From contig CM065686.1 in assembly GCA_017654935.2 (NCBI GenBank), positions 35,911,704 to 35,975,703 on the forward strand: a stretch of DNA of 64,000 nt. The letters are read 5' to 3'. Position numbers and translations under genes: made by a program. Under the pieces are notes generated by a model. It did no database searches. It had not been told where the DNA came from and was given only the letters and a program-made list of their open reading frames with translations. Shown here in pieces: positions 1-11,899 of the stretch. The number at the start of each line of letters is the position of its first letter. Positions within the stretch are counted from its first letter, which is position 1. This DNA is from Phymorhynchus buccinoides (lineage: Eukaryota; Mollusca; Gastropoda; Neogastropoda; Raphitomidae).

Positions 1-170
1 TCATGAAATGAAGCAAATTTCAGTCTCATTTTGCCCATGAGACGAGCGTTAATGTCTAGCATTCGTCTCATGGGCAAATTTGACTGAAATTTTCTTTATT
101 TCATGAGATAATTGGGGTGGGCTTCTTACCCGCCCATGCGCTTTTTACCCCGTCTTCCCCTAACCCTCAA
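1..170. mobile_element. Palindromic TA-flanked MITE, copy a (cut by window edge)
   Basis: This is the right-hand part of a roughly 214-bp palindromic element whose left arm lies before base 1. It ends in the family's terminal motif CCCGTCTTCCCC followed by TA. The core reads GAAGCAAATTTCAGTCTC on the left, the orientation also seen at 576-788 and 1878-2091. Confidence 0.85.
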
Positions 171-223
171 TCAGTCTAACCGCTTGCTAGGAAACCATGG
201 TGGTGCGAATTGCATGACAGGTA

Positions 224-472
224 GGTGAAGACGGGGTAAAAAGCCCATGGGCGGGTAAGAAGCCCATGCCAATTGTCTCATGAAATAAAGCAAATTTCAG
301 TCAAATTTGCCCATGAGACGAGTGTTTAAATTTCAGTCAAATTTGCCCATGAGACGAATGCTAAATATTAACACTCGTCTCATGGGCAAATTTCACTGAA
401 ATTTGCTTTATTTCATGAGATAATTGGCATGGGCTTCTTACCCGCCCATGTGCTTTTTACCCCGTCTTACCC
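224..472. mobile_element. Palindromic MITE, copy b, with internal duplication
   Basis: TA flanks both sides (222-223 and 473-474). The ends are GGTGAAGACGGGG and CCCCGTCTTACCC. It is longer than its relatives because the arm segment containing TTTCAGTCAAATTTGCCCAT is repeated in tandem near 295-360. It has the diverged sub-family signature GCATGGGCTTC rather than GGGTGGGCTTC. Confidence 0.85.
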
Positions 473-575
473 TACTACATCAAAGTCTCCCCTAATTCTG
501 TTGTGACTTACATGCTTTCCCCCTCTTTAGGTGTGCACAAAGAGAACCCAGCAAGCTCACAAATTCACAATAATA

Positions 576-788
576 GGGGAAGACGGGGTAAAAAGCGCAT
601 GGGCGGGTAAGAAGCCCACCCCAATTATCTCATGAAATGAAGCAAATTTCAGTCTCATTTTGCCCATGAGACGAGCGTTAATGTCTAGCATTCGTCTCAT
701 GGGCAAATTTGACTGAATTTTCTTTATTTCGTGAGATAATTGGGGTGGGCTTCTTACCCGCCCATGCGCTTTTTACCCCGTCTTCCCC
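576..788. mobile_element. Palindromic MITE, copy c
   Basis: Full-length copy flanked by TA at 574-575 and 789-790. Ends are GGGGAAGACGGGG and CCCCGTCTTCCCC. The two arms are complementary over almost their whole length, so one strand can fold into a single hairpin with a loop near ATGTCTAGCATT. Confidence 0.88.
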
Positions 789-960
789 TATAATCGTCGA
801 TTGTCAGCTGTACACAAACTGAAATGAAATAATTGGGCGGAGACTTGCTCTTAAATTTCTTCAAAAATCAATCGACATAGTTTTCGATAACTGTGTTCAC
901 AGAGAGATAGGCGTGACAAAAGAACGAACTGAAGAGAGAAAGAAGTTTTCAAAAGTGTGT

Positions 961-995
961 GTGTGTGTGGGGGGGGGGGGGGGCGGGGGGGGGTT
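961..995 (+). repeat. Short GT tract joined to poly-G tract
   Basis: A short GT run passes directly into an almost pure G homopolymer with one C. A second poly-G run lies at 1319-1338. Both are simple-sequence DNA without coding value. The rest of 800-1456 shows no gene. Confidence 0.9.
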
Positions 996-1456
996 AAAGA
1001 ATCTGTGCGAAATCAGACCGTCTATTAGCCTCTCTACCGCGATGTCGTCCACACTGCGAGAAAAATAAGGACAAAAGAAATATGATCATACTCTGAGGTT
1101 GTCCACCCTAATTATATCTGACCCTTTATATAATTATTTTTAAAAAAATGGTAATCATTAGAAGCAGCAGAGAGGAAAAATACAATCAGGTAAGCTATTG
1201 ATACAACGGCGACTATTTTGTTGACTTATGGGTTCATTCTCCTGCCTTTTTGTTGTTTGAAAAACACAATCTTTCCAATAATGTTCTCCATTGAGCTCCT
1301 CCGAAATCGAAATGCAGCGGGGGGGGGGGGGGGGGGGGAGAGAAGGGAGGGGATCAGTGAAACCTCAAAACCGGACACGTATGTATATATACCTCACCCA
1401 TTATTGTCATAAGGCATGGAATTAGTCGAAATACATGGGTGCTTCTCTTCTAGCTA

Positions 1457-1670
1457 GGGGAAGACGGGGTAAAAAGCGCATGGGCGGGTAAGAAGCCCAC
1501 CCCAATTATCTCATGAAATAAAGAAAATTTCAGTCAAATTTGCCCATGAGACGAATGCTAGACATTAACGCTCGTCTCATGGGCAAAATGAGACTGAAAT
1601 TTGCTTCATTTCATGAGATAATTGGGGTGGGCTTCTTACCCGCCCATGCGCTTTTTACCCCGTCTTCCCC
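1457..1670. mobile_element. Palindromic MITE, copy d
   Basis: Full-length 214-bp copy between TA dinucleotides (1455-1456 and 1671-1672). Its core is in the opposite orientation to copies a, c and e (AAAGAAAATTTCAGTC on the left). The short open frame crossing it is a by-product of the palindrome. Confidence 0.88.
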
Positions 1671-1877
1671 TATGTGCCTGAATTGTGTAGTTTTTGTTTT
1701 GTTTTGTTTTTGTACAATAGGCTCAACCTCTGTCTTGCAGATTAGGTTGTTTTTTTAGAAAATTAGGAGCAACTTCCCTTTCCGACTTTCCCCTATTGTG
1801 TCCCGTAGCACCATTGTAAAAGATAGTTTGTTTGAGAGTTGGCATGAAGTAAAGGTTTGGTCTAATTAATCCCAATA

Positions 1878-2091
1878 GGGGGAAGACGGGGTAAAAAGCG
1901 CATGGGCGGGTAAGAAGCCCACCCCAATTATCTCATGAAATGAAGCAAATTTCAGTCTCATTTTGCCCATGAGACGAGCGTTAATGTGTAGCATTCGTCT
2001 CATGGGCAAATTTGACTGAAATTTTCTTTATTTCGTGAGATAATTGGGGTGGGCTTCTTACCCGCCCATGCGCTTTTTACCCCGTCTTCCC
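1878..2091. mobile_element. Palindromic MITE, copy e
   Basis: Full-length copy with TA flanks (1876-1877 and 2092-2093). The core has the same orientation as copy c. One G is gained at the left end and one C lost at the right end relative to the family. Confidence 0.87.
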
Positions 2092-2093
2092 TA

Positions 2094-2683
2094 CATTCGT
2101 TTTCACAATAATTATCACTCCATGTTGGTTACTACTAAGAGAAGACACTTTATACTTATATACCACTAAGAGAAGCTGGTAAGCAATGCGTAGTAGGCAA
2201 ACAAATAAAAAGAATGATACGGCAACGAATGGATTAGAGGTGAGAGATAATGATGTTGGTCCATGCATGATGCCGCTCACTGATTTGAGAAGACTACTAA
2301 GAGAACCTAGTAAACAACGCGTAGGCAAAAACATGAATGATAGGGAAACGAATTGATTAGAGATAATAAATAATTATGTTGGTCCATGATCCGGTGCTCA
2401 CTGATTTTCTTTGTACTGAATAGCTCGCTAACGACAGAGCGTTGACCGGCAACAGCAACAACAAAAATCAAATACTATCTTGATTTTGCAAGTGCAACCA
2501 ACCTGATATGTCTGATTAATAATTATGGCCAGGTCACCAACATCGGCCGTTGGCTTGTTGTGCTCCTCCATCATTTTTACGAGCTTAGTCTGCGAGTTTC
2601 CTTTTGTTCCATCATATCAATAGCAGACTTTTGTCTATGTGTTCTTGTCATTCGGTAATGAATAGCCGCATTGATCAGGGGTG

Positions 2684-2685
<2 letters not shown>
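2094..2685. other. Non-coding interval with a local imperfect duplication
   Basis: No gene is visible. Two related stretches, near 2200-2300 and 2300-2420, share phrases such as GAATGATACGGCAACGAAT versus GAATGATAGGGAAACGAAT and AATGATGTTGGTCCATG versus AATTATGTTGGTCCATG, so the segment was duplicated in tandem and diverged. Confidence 0.55.
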
Positions 2686-2686
<1 letters not shown>

Positions 2687-2759
<73 letters not shown>

Positions 2760-2800
2760 CGTGCGCGTGTGTGCGTGCGTGTGCGTGTGTGTGTGTGCGT

Positions 2801-2897
<97 letters not shown>
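2687..2897. repeat. (GT)n microsatellite with GC interruptions
   Basis: About 210 bp of GT dinucleotides broken by CGTGCG steps in the middle. The alternating purine-pyrimidine pattern is Z-DNA-prone. All Cys-Val or His-Thr open frames here are microsatellite translations. Confidence 0.97.
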
Positions 2898-2898
<1 letters not shown>

Positions 2899-3197
2899 CT
2901 TTGCATTTTAAATTGTGCTTGTAAATATGATAATGCATGTGTGCTCTATACCTTTAATCTTCTATGCCATATTATAACCGTTCAATGTATTTTATTGTAT
3001 GTTTAATGTCAATGTCTATGTTATAATCGTGGCACCTGGACGCAATTTCTCTTTTCAGAGATAATAAAGATGTTTTGATTTGATTTTGATTTGATTTGAT
3101 TTGATTTGTGTGAAGTCAAGTCAAATCAAGATGTTATTTAAAGATGGACATTGAATTAGCAAACAAACATGCTTTTCTTTTTCATCAAGCCATCTGT

Positions 3198-3370
<173 letters not shown>

Positions 3371-3452
3371 TTTTTGTTTATTATTTTTGTTTATTAAGGG
3401 TGAGTTATCAAAAACATTATACATATGTACGGTGCAGCTTATTATTTATTTC

Positions 3453-3456
<4 letters not shown>

Positions 3457-3523
<67 letters not shown>

Positions 3524-3530
3524 TTTCTCT
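3457..3530. repeat. (CT)n microsatellite
   Basis: An almost perfect CT tract interrupted by single G and T changes near its end. It lies 90 bp after the preceding GT array. Confidence 0.97.
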
Positions 3531-3760
3531 CCCCCAAAGCCACATCAGAGAACTGTTTGGTATCATGTCCGTTTTGTCTAGTATCTTGTTTGTCTTGTCT
3601 AGTGCATTGGACGCTCTTTTAGTTGACTTTAAAAAAAAAAATTATTATTTGCTATGTTAGCCAAATAATGTATTCGCTGCGGGATAAAAAAAAAAAACAA
3701 CAACAACAAAACCGTAAGACAACCAGAACCAGAAGCCAGTGAGTCAGCAAAGCACCAACA

Positions 3761-3993
3761 ATGGCGGCATCAGAACACACCTGTTCTCAACAGGTAACCA
3801 CAGACCCAACACTACAGGAGAAAAGTTCCGTGCCAGGTACGGAGGGATTAGGTGAAGACGGGTTAAAAAGCTCGCTTTATTTCATGAGATAATTGGCATG
3901 GGCTTCTTACCCGCCCATGAGCTTTTTACCCTGTCTTACCCTACTAGAGGTGAGAGCTGAGCAACGTAGAAAACGACAAGAGTGAAAATAGGG
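3761..3993 (+). pseudogene. Possible broken first coding exon, interrupted by a MITE
   Basis: ATGGCGGCATCAGAACAC sits in a good start context (ACCAACAATGG) and reads MAASEHTCSQQ up to CAG/GTAACC, a fair splice donor. If not spliced there, the frame stays open for 30 codons and ends exactly where a deleted MITE copy is inserted after TTA. Ignoring the MITE, the frame resumes after it (LEVRAEQRRKRQE, then stop at 3991-3993). A near-copy of that tail lies at 4387-4423 after another MITE copy. I recognise no family. It may be a dead gene start or part of a larger repeat; confidence is low. Confidence 0.25.
3851..3941. mobile_element. Palindromic MITE, copy f (internally deleted)
   Basis: Only 91 bp remain: the left end GGTGAAGACGGG joined to the right arm from TTTATTTCATGAGATAATTG. 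TA flanks are intact at 3849-3850 and 3942-3943. Confidence 0.8.
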
Positions 3994-4168
3994 TTTTACG
4001 CCCTCTTCGGCCTTTCGGCCATGTGGGGCATTTGTAAATACAAAGATGGTGGGAACAATACTGGAGGCAATGCCCGGAGGCGGTTCTAAACCAGTAAAGT
4101 CCCGATTTTTTTAATAATACAGATATGTGTAGCAGTAACCACGCCTCGGTTAAACCTCATCGGCTATG
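3985..4168 (-). repeat. Dispersed repeat of about 180 bp (family D180)
   Basis: Shares its whole length with copies at 13534-13712 (same strand) and 37284-37470 (opposite strand). Landmarks are GGTGGGAACAA, GGCAATGCCCGGAGGC, AAGTCCCGA and ACCACGCCTC. It is probably a SINE-like unit, but no clear tRNA or 5S promoter is visible. Confidence 0.7.
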
Positions 4169-4171
4169 GTA

Positions 4172-4385
4172 GGGGAAGACGGGGTAAAAAGCGCATGGGC
4201 GGGTAAGAAGCCCACCCCAATTATCTCATGAAATAAAGAAAATTTCAGTCAACTTTGCCCATGAGACGAATGCTAGACATTAACGCTCGTCTCATGGGCA
4301 AAATGAGACTGAAATTTGCTTCATTTCATGAGATAATTGGGGTGGGCTTCTTACCCGCCCATGGGCTTTTTACCCCGTCTTACCC
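4172..4385. mobile_element. Palindromic MITE, copy g
   Basis: Full-length copy with TA flanks (4170-4171 and 4386-4387), inserted at the end of the D180 repeat. Core orientation is as in copies d and h. The right end is CCCCGTCTTACCC. Confidence 0.88.
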
Positions 4386-4446
4386 TACTAGAGGCGAGAG
4401 CTGAGCACCGTAGAAAACGACAATAAGAAATCAGTGGCCCTTATAT

Positions 4447-4664
4447 AAGGGCCAGCCACACACATACGAATCGTATGGGGATGCGATGCGATTTTGACGA
4501 TGTGAGTCATGAATGACGTGAAATACTTCCTTCTACAAATAATTCTGCTACTGATTTACGCTCACTATGCTCAAGCAGACCCAATGCATGAATGTCACGT
4601 GATTCGTCACTCACATCGTTAAAATCGCATCGCATATGATTCGTATGTTGTATGGCTGGCCCTT
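4447..4664. mobile_element. Long-inverted-repeat MITE
   Basis: The left end AAGGGCCAGCCACACACAT pairs with the right end, whose reverse complement is AAGGGCCAGCCATACAACAT. Pairing continues inward through ACGAATC, GCGATGCGATTTT and ACGATGTGAGT for about 75 bp per arm. It is non-coding and non-autonomous. Confidence 0.8.
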
Positions 4665-4914
4665 CAGTGTGACAATCCGATATCTAGCACGCACCATGTA
4701 GCCACACGGGAGATAATCCATTGGAACACACTACACAGAGAGAGAAAAGTCGAGATTTAACGCCCTCTGGGCCAAATACACACACACTACACTTGCACAC
4801 GACGAGCTTATGTTAGCGACACAGAGCCTGACAACGAAACACAGCAACTGAGCAAGTTAGTTGATGTACAAGCTGATATCCTGCAACTTTCACCTGAAAG
4901 TGACATCAGTCTTT

Positions 4915-4917
4915 CAC

Positions 4918-4967
<50 letters not shown>
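4915..4967. repeat. (AGT)n trinucleotide microsatellite
   Basis: About 16 AGT/TAG repeats. A similar array lies at 36631-36672. The sequence from 4665 to 4914 has no recognised gene. Confidence 0.95.
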
Positions 4968-5123
4968 GGGTAGGGACTAAATAAGCTGTCAAGCTTTTTG
5001 GCAGTCCCATCGAATCATCAATTTTTATTTTGTATCTTTGATCAAGGTGTAATCGGTTGAATTTTCCTATCATGCAATTTTAATCAATGCTTCTAAATAT
5101 ATTTATACATTTTGGATGATTAT

Positions 5124-5411
5124 CTAGACGACTGTATTAGTATTGGGTGCACATTTTAGGTCCACTGGTAAATCATTCCATAGGTTAGCAATTCTGTTAG
5201 TAAAACAATATTTTTTAATGTTAGTGTTATATCGCTTAATGAAAACCTTACCATATGAATTCCTTGTTATATCATACTGTACAGATTTAAAGAAATCATC
5301 CCATGACAAATCAACATGACCATTAAATATTTTATATGCTTCAATCAGGTCTCCCCTGACTCTTTTACCTTTATTGACCAACTTCATTGTGAAACTGATC
5401 CAGTTATTCAT
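5124..5411 (-). pseudogene. Non-LTR retrotransposon reverse-transcriptase C-terminal remnant
   Basis: The minus frame reads VRGDLIEAYKIFNG, then RNSYGKVFIKRY, then FTNRIANLWNDLPVDL. These are the conserved tail motifs (RGDLIE-YKI-NG, R-N---K, F--R----WN-LP) of CR1/Jockey-type non-LTR reverse transcriptases. The catalytic domain and 5' part are missing, as expected of a 5'-truncated insertion. The frame opens without a natural start and ends near 5124. Confidence 0.75.
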
Positions 5412-5601
5412 CGATCAGAGAGTGGTCCGGGGTTTGAGGTAGGTGTAATCAAGCAATGCTATACATGTGTCAACTTTCACTGATCGGACAAAGCAGAGAC
5501 GATTACGGGACAAACAAAGCATTCCGGAAGGTGCTGCTCCATCAGTCAACTGAAAGAAAGGAGCTGTTGTTTGAATCGGACGATCTAGTTTCTGGAATAT
5601 A

Positions 5602-5815
5602 GGGGAAGACGGGGTAAAAAGCGCATGGGCGGGTAAGAAGCCCACCCCAATTATCTCATGAAATAAAGAAAATGTCAGTCAAATTTGCCCATGAGACGAA
5701 TGCTAGACATTAACGCTCGTCTCATGGGCAAAATGAGACTGAAATTTGCTTCATTTCATGAGATAATTGGGGTGGGCTTCTTACCCGCCCATGCGCTTTT
5801 TACCCCGTCTTCCCC
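5602..5815. mobile_element. Palindromic MITE, copy h
   Basis: Full-length 214-bp copy between TA dinucleotides (5600-5601 and 5816-5817). Nearly identical to copies d and g, suggesting recent spread. Confidence 0.88.
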
Positions 5816-6093
5816 TACGTGGGCACCAGGCTCGGACGACCAGTAGTGTGTGTATTATGAATTGGTACACTAAATGGGAACTTGCTTGCAATAGTTAACC
5901 TTTTAGCCAAAACGAACATTATAATATTCCACAAAAAGGGGTAACCTTTTTCCAACCGACGTTTTTAAAGTTTTCACGTCTGCGTCTCCTAACAATGTTT
6001 CTGTGGAGCTGAAGTTAGTTTAATAGCTTACATCAATTTGATAGTTAATCATTTAAGAACTGTTGTTGTCAGTGGGTGGTTCTGTTGTTGTTG

Positions 6094-6215
<122 letters not shown>

Positions 6216-6390
6216 GTGTTTTGTTTTTGTTTATAAAAGTCGTCTACTTGACTAGTTTTGTCCATGTGCATTTTATAGCCAGGACTACTTGAATTTCCCA
6301 GAGAGGTAATTAATTCGTGTGGATGGCTTCTGACCAAAGGAAGACGTGCGTTTTCTTCTCTAAATATCGGTCATGCTTACTTGCAGACCA

Positions 6391-6545
6391 GGGCCTGTAT
6401 TCACGTTGAGATAGCATGAGACTTAGCATCATGATAACTTAGAAGCTCTTCCAAAAGTCCTATTAAATCCCATAGGACATTGGAAGAGCTTCTAAGTTAG
6501 CATCATGCTAAGTCTCATGCTATCTCAACGTGAATACAGGCCCTG
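6391..6545. mobile_element. Palindromic hairpin MITE (GGGCCTGTATTCACG family)
   Basis: A 155-bp palindrome beginning GGGCCTGTATTCACGTTGAG and ending with its complement. The arms match for about 70 bp around a short loop near AAAGTCCTATTAAATCCC. A second copy lies at 7901-8055. Confidence 0.88.
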
Positions 6546-6594
6546 GTTACGCACACACACACACGCAGGATTACACATTCTGTCTGTTGCTATA

Positions 6595-6729
<135 letters not shown>

Positions 6730-7178
6730 CCTGAATAAGAATGGCGTGGTTAGACGCTGCCATTAATGATTAATGAGGTGTTTACATAACTTCTCAAAGA
6801 ATGACGGAGGAGAATCTTGTTAAGCGATTGAACGCTGTAAAGCGGTCCCTTATTGTTAAAGACAGTCTCAAGGGTTTCACCTCCAACACTGGTTAGGCCT
6901 AGTGGAAGATCAGCGAACTACGACTTCCTCTTCGCTACTTCCGGTTCGGCTCTTGACTTATAAAGATAGAGCATGCAGGCAACTTAGGGTCAGGCAAGAT
7001 GCCCCGTGGTTTTTGCCATTCAGTATGTGCGCGCGCGCGCGTGTGTGTGTAAACAATAACAATAACAATATTTTTTTAATAAGTATTTTTAGGCCATCTG
7101 GCCCGTAATGGACAAGAAGAAAGAGCAAAAGAAGATCCAACATTAAACATGTAGGTGAACCTTTCAGCATTGGCATTA

Positions 7179-7348
7179 GGGGAAGACGGGGTAAAAAGCG
7201 CATGGGCGGGTAAGAAGCCCACCCCAATTATCTCATGAAATAAAGAAAATTTCAGTCACATTTGCTAGACATTAACGCTCGTCTCATGGGCAAAATGAGA
7301 CTGAAATTTGCTTCATTTCATGAGATAATTGGGGTGGGTTTCTTCCCC
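7179..7348. mobile_element. Palindromic MITE, copy i (two internal deletions)
   Basis: Intact left end after TA (7177-7178). A deletion removes one side of the central stem, and the right arm jumps from GGGGTGGGTTTC to TCTTCCCC, losing the CCCGCCCATG segment. TA follows at 7349-7350. Confidence 0.8.
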
Positions 7349-7617
7349 TACACTTAGCAACGTATTTTTTTATATCGACAATATACGGTTCAGTTTTTTT
7401 AAAAACAAGCTTTCTTTTAACGTTTTGGCAAAGCAGCTGTATTTTCGGTGAACTAGGAAAACGATGATAATAGGCCTACAAAGGTAAACATATTTTTCTG
7501 AAAGTAGAATACTTTGGACATATAAGTAGAATGTACACTATATCTTCAAACTGATTTCCTACTGATCAACCTACAAACTTTTTTTAATTTTATCAAGCTT
7601 ATATAAGGACTCAGTCT

Positions 7618-8150
7618 GGATTTCAGGGACGTTGCCTCCGTCACATCCTTAGAATCCACTGGGAACAGCACGTCACCAACAGAGAGGTCAGCAGACATGC
7701 TGGTGTCAAAAAGGCATCACTGAGGATGTGAAACAAAGGCGCTGGAGGTGGCTTGGCCATCTCCTGAGGATGAGCAAGACCAGAAATCCACACCTTGTGC
7801 CGCGATGGGCTCCGCTTGGAAAGCGAAAACCAGAGGCAGGCCACTGGGCACCTGGAGGAGGACTGTGGAAGAGGGGATGAGGGCAGCAGGAAATAGACCT
7901 GGGCCTGTATTCACGTTGATATAGCATGAGACTTAGCATGATGCTAACTTAGAAGCTCTTCCAATGTCCTATAGGATTTAATAGGACTTTTGGAAGAGCT
8001 TCTAAGTTAGCATCATGCTAAGTCTCATGCTATCTCAACGTGAATACAGGCCCTGGAATGGAACGAGCTCGGCTGGCTTGTATTGCCCAGGGCCGTCATT
8101 GGTTGGAGGAACTTTGTTGGCGTCTTATGCTCCGCCGGGGAGCGAAGAGG
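7618..8150 (+). pseudogene. Non-LTR retrotransposon C-terminal remnant with nested MITE
   Basis: The first frame gives CLRHILRIHWEQHVTNREV and stops at a TGA. A shifted frame gives RRWRWLGHLLRM and PRWAPLGKRKP. Both are diagnostic of the reverse-transcriptase thumb and tail of non-LTR elements. The reading continues past the 155-bp hairpin MITE (7901-8055) with NELGWL-like sequence. The frameshift, the stop and the nested insertion show it is dead. Confidence 0.75.
7901..8055. mobile_element. Palindromic hairpin MITE, second copy
   Basis: Nearly identical to 6391-6545, with the same ends GGGCCTGTATTCACG and CGTGAATACAGGCCC. Inserted into the non-LTR remnant, where the flanks suggest a 3-bp CTG duplication. 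Confidence 0.88.
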
Positions 8151-8254
8151 ATTAACTATACTGTACTTAACTAACTAAAGGACGCAATCATAAACTTTGG
8201 CATTTTGCATTGGAGTTCCCAAGCCTTCAGTTCAATCTCGTGTCTAATATCAGA

Positions 8255-8492
<238 letters not shown>

Positions 8493-8494
<2 letters not shown>

Positions 8495-9003
8495 AACCGA
8501 CATATAGACACGAATTATGAGACAGAGAAAATGTTTGTTTGGGTGTGTGTTTTTAAAGAAAAAACAACTAGGACTGAGTCGAAAACATCATAACCACAGA
8601 ACAACTTTGTGGCAGAGCAACAGTTAGTTGTCTGGCGCAACAATTAAAGCATCTGAGCCCCAGAGATAGAGGTAAAATGACTGGTCACCCAAGACACTAG
8701 CTGTCACGTCTTCTTGCCTCCTACCTTCGTTAGTTAGTGCAAAGCCCGTCTAGCTTGGTTAGTAGTCTCCTGTAGACTTTGGTTATTGTCTGTAGAGTGT
8801 CCTATTTAGGGTAGGTCCCGGTTGGCCCTTTCCCGTTTCGACCTTTCTTTGATCTATGCCGCATGCCTCCTCACGTGATTTCCCTTTGGCGAGGAGCGCC
8901 ATTTCGCCCCTTTCAAGCAGTTCCATTTCGCCCTTTTCTCACTCAAATTCATAACCTCTTGTCATTGGGTGCATGGGAGGGGATAGGGAGAAGCGTGTAG
9001 GCC

Positions 9004-9047
<44 letters not shown>

Positions 9048-10718
9048 GCGTGTGCGTGCGTGCGCGCGCATGCGTGTCTATGTTGTAACGCAACAACAGA
9101 GAGAAAAAGAGGGAAGGAGAGAGAAAGAGAGCAGATTTTTTGCCCCAAAAAATGAAAGGGCGAAATGGCATTCCCATTTTTTGTTCGCCATTACACAAAG
9201 GGCCAAGTGGGAAAGGGTCAATCGGGAAGTCCCCAATCCTGACAAGACTTCCGGGAAACCTGATCCTCCAAAGTTTCAGAAACAAAAAGTTCTTGACATC
9301 TTTCTCCGTCATCCTCCATCCCGCTCTCGTAGTTCAACTTTGCTCTACTAGTTCTACGTCACTGACCTGTAACGACTTTCCCAACTGACACGTGACTTCC
9401 CCCACCCTTCACACCTGGTCCATTTATCTCCCCCTCTTTCTTGCTCGTCTTTGCTCTCTCCCTCTCTCTCTCTCTTCTACACCTCACCCTACATCCCTAG
9501 GCTAGTTAAAATGTCCATCTCCGTCTTACTTTTCTCTTTGACTTTGACGTCTCTCTCTTTCTCACTCACTCTGTCTCTCTCTTTTTATACTCTACTTTAT
9601 ACTAGGTGAGAAAAGGGGGAGGGAGAGAGAGAGAGAGAGAGAGAGATTTATGTGTTCAAATGCGTTCCTTGTAGTGATTGGTTTTTCTTCTTTTCATTTT
9701 TTTGTTCATGGTTCTGACAATTTAATTGTTTTGTTTTATCCAAGGACAGAATAGGCATCGCCTAAAATCTTGATCCTTGTTAAAAAAAAGTTTTTCAGTG
9801 TTCAGTGTTCTCTCAAGAGATAAAGTCTGTTTAGTCTTGTACTTGCTAGCCGCCATTCAAAAATTCATGCATAGTACTTTGGCACAGTATAAGCTTTAAG
9901 CTTGTTATGCTTGCTTAACATGTATGTAATGTACGTTTTGATAAATAAAAAATCGTTTAAACCAAGAGATAAAGGGGGAAAAGAGAAACAGACACTGGCA
10001 GGTGGACGATTTCAGACACCAGTGGTGACCGACAAACATGGACTCAACAAAACACATTGAACGGTGAAAACAGCATTCCAGAACAACTTCAACACCAATT
10101 ATAAACGTCGTCTGACGGCAGCAGCAAATTGTCAACTTATAATGATGATATTATTCACTTGTTGACAGGCAGAGCGCAGTCACATCTTCAGACCATTGTT
10201 AGTGGCCATGAATAGCGACAGGATGCAAGGAAACGTGATCTTCCATTTTAGAGACAAAAGTCCTGGACATGATCTCCTTCAGCCATCTTCCCACCCATTC
10301 CCTGACATACTTCATTGATTGACCAACTTTTCTTTTTGAACCACGACTTTCCCCTCCTTCTTATACCCACCCGCCTCTCTCTCTGAATTTGTTTCTGCCT
10401 GGAGTTGATTTTGTACATTTTCTTAAGTGTGTGGGGGTTTTTTCTTCTCTTTTCTTATGTTGTTTGTTGGCAAGATGAAAAGAAGCGTGTAATATCATGC
10501 TTATTATTTTCCAACAATAAAAAAGATTTGTTCGTTCGTTCTGTCATTTATGTCTACCCTGATAACAACAACAAAATTCCGTTTCCTCTCTCTCTCTCTT
10601 ATTTGTGTTATTTTCTAGTTTTCGATACAAATGTTATGTGTCTTTATAACCCCCTCCCCCAGCCTCCCTATGATACGGGCAGAAGGCCTAGTCATTAAAA
10701 CTGTTTGAATTGATTTTG

Positions 10719-10719
<1 letters not shown>
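8493..10719. other. Gene-poor interval with simple repeats
   Basis: No open frame resembles a protein. The content is a (GT)n tract at 9016-9060, pyrimidine-rich stretches at 9430-9600, a (GA)n tract at 9620-9647 and short palindromic phrases. The CpG-containing part at 8690-8930 (with TCACGTGA at 8873-8880) resembles neither the flanking simple repeats nor coding DNA, and I cannot assign it. Confidence 0.5.

Positions 10720-10757
<38 letters not shown>
10720..10757. repeat. (CT)n microsatellite
   Basis: A perfect CT run of about 38 bp followed by GTGCAGC. Confidence 0.95.
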
Positions 10758-10761
<4 letters not shown>

Positions 10762-11267
10762 AGCTCTATCTCTGTTTTGCTGTTTGTCTATATGTCTCTC
10801 TGTGTTCTCTCTGGCAACATGCTCTCTCACTCATTATAGACACATATCAAAAACCATGCTGCACATATCTGCCAACTTTCCAGAATCAAACACCGGAAAT
10901 AGGAGGGTGGAGGTTTCTCCCGAAACCTCTTTCTCTTTTCCCCCGAAAGAGTGCCTATGGGGTCAGGAGGCGTAGCCCCCTGAAGCTGAAGCATTTTTTT
11001 TATATAAATAAAGAACCAAACTCTTCCTGAAAAAAAAAAAGGTCTTACACAAGTCGAACAAAATGGCATGCTTACATCTCCACTGATTGTGCTGTTTTAG
11101 CAGACCTGTTTTACCCCCTACACAAGTCTTGAGTAGTCTGGATAGCTGAAATGAGTAGTTTGGGTGTGAAATGAGTGGTCCTCTTCATTAAACCATCAAA
11201 CAATGTTCACTGAAAATTAGTAATTAGAGCATTATTTTCAATTTTGAAGAGTAGTAGAGGTCCAAAT

Positions 11268-11482
11268 GGTCAACCTATGGCGATATTTTTCACGCCAGAG
11301 GGCAGTCAATGCTCTAGGGGCTTATCACGCGATTTTCTTACTTGGGCGTAGTGACAGAGAGAGTGATGGTAGGACCACTCACTGTCTCTCTCTTTCTTTA
11401 TCCCCAACTAATAATATAGAGAGGATTAGCCCCACATGAGCGTCATGCCCTCTGGTGTGAGAAAAATCGCACTAAGTCTCTC
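11268..11482. mobile_element. Inverted-repeat MITE (family M215)
   Basis: The ends carry GGTCAACCTATGGCGAT and CTAAGTCTCTC, with TTTTTCACGCCAGAGGGCA near the left and its complement-like TGCCCTCTGGTGTGAGAAA near the right. AT flanks both sides. Three closely related copies in reverse orientation lie at 50170-50386, 51244-51460 and 52323-52539. Confidence 0.82.
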
Positions 11483-11899
11483 ATTGAGTAGAATACTACT
11501 CGAATTGTCGAAAAGAGCAGAGTAAACAGGTCTGTTTTAGCAATGAAGCACTATCATGACTACATCATCGCGATTGTTTTCACAACTGAAGACTTCTGTT
11601 TTTAGTTTCATGGTACAAGCTTCTCGTAAACAGCGATGCTATTTTAAGAAATTACGAAGTTGTATGGGCAAACTGTGCAGAAAGCATAACTATCTATACC
11701 GAGGAACAAACTTCGGTAAACTCGACGCAACTTTGCGGTTTTGTTTTGACGCCATGTTTTTATCAGCAAAGTAGCTTTACCGCACAGGCGCAGAATATGG
11801 ATCCTGGGATATTAAATGTTGGACTGGCACTTAGAATGGCTGACTTCCACATGGATTAACATGGTTTTCTTTTTGTTTTTTCCTGCAATATATATATAT

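Noticed and set aside
11556..11774. 72-aa frame beginning MTTSSRLFSQ
   Set aside because: No similarity recognised, no splice context and no codon bias; it is consistent with chance in non-coding DNA.
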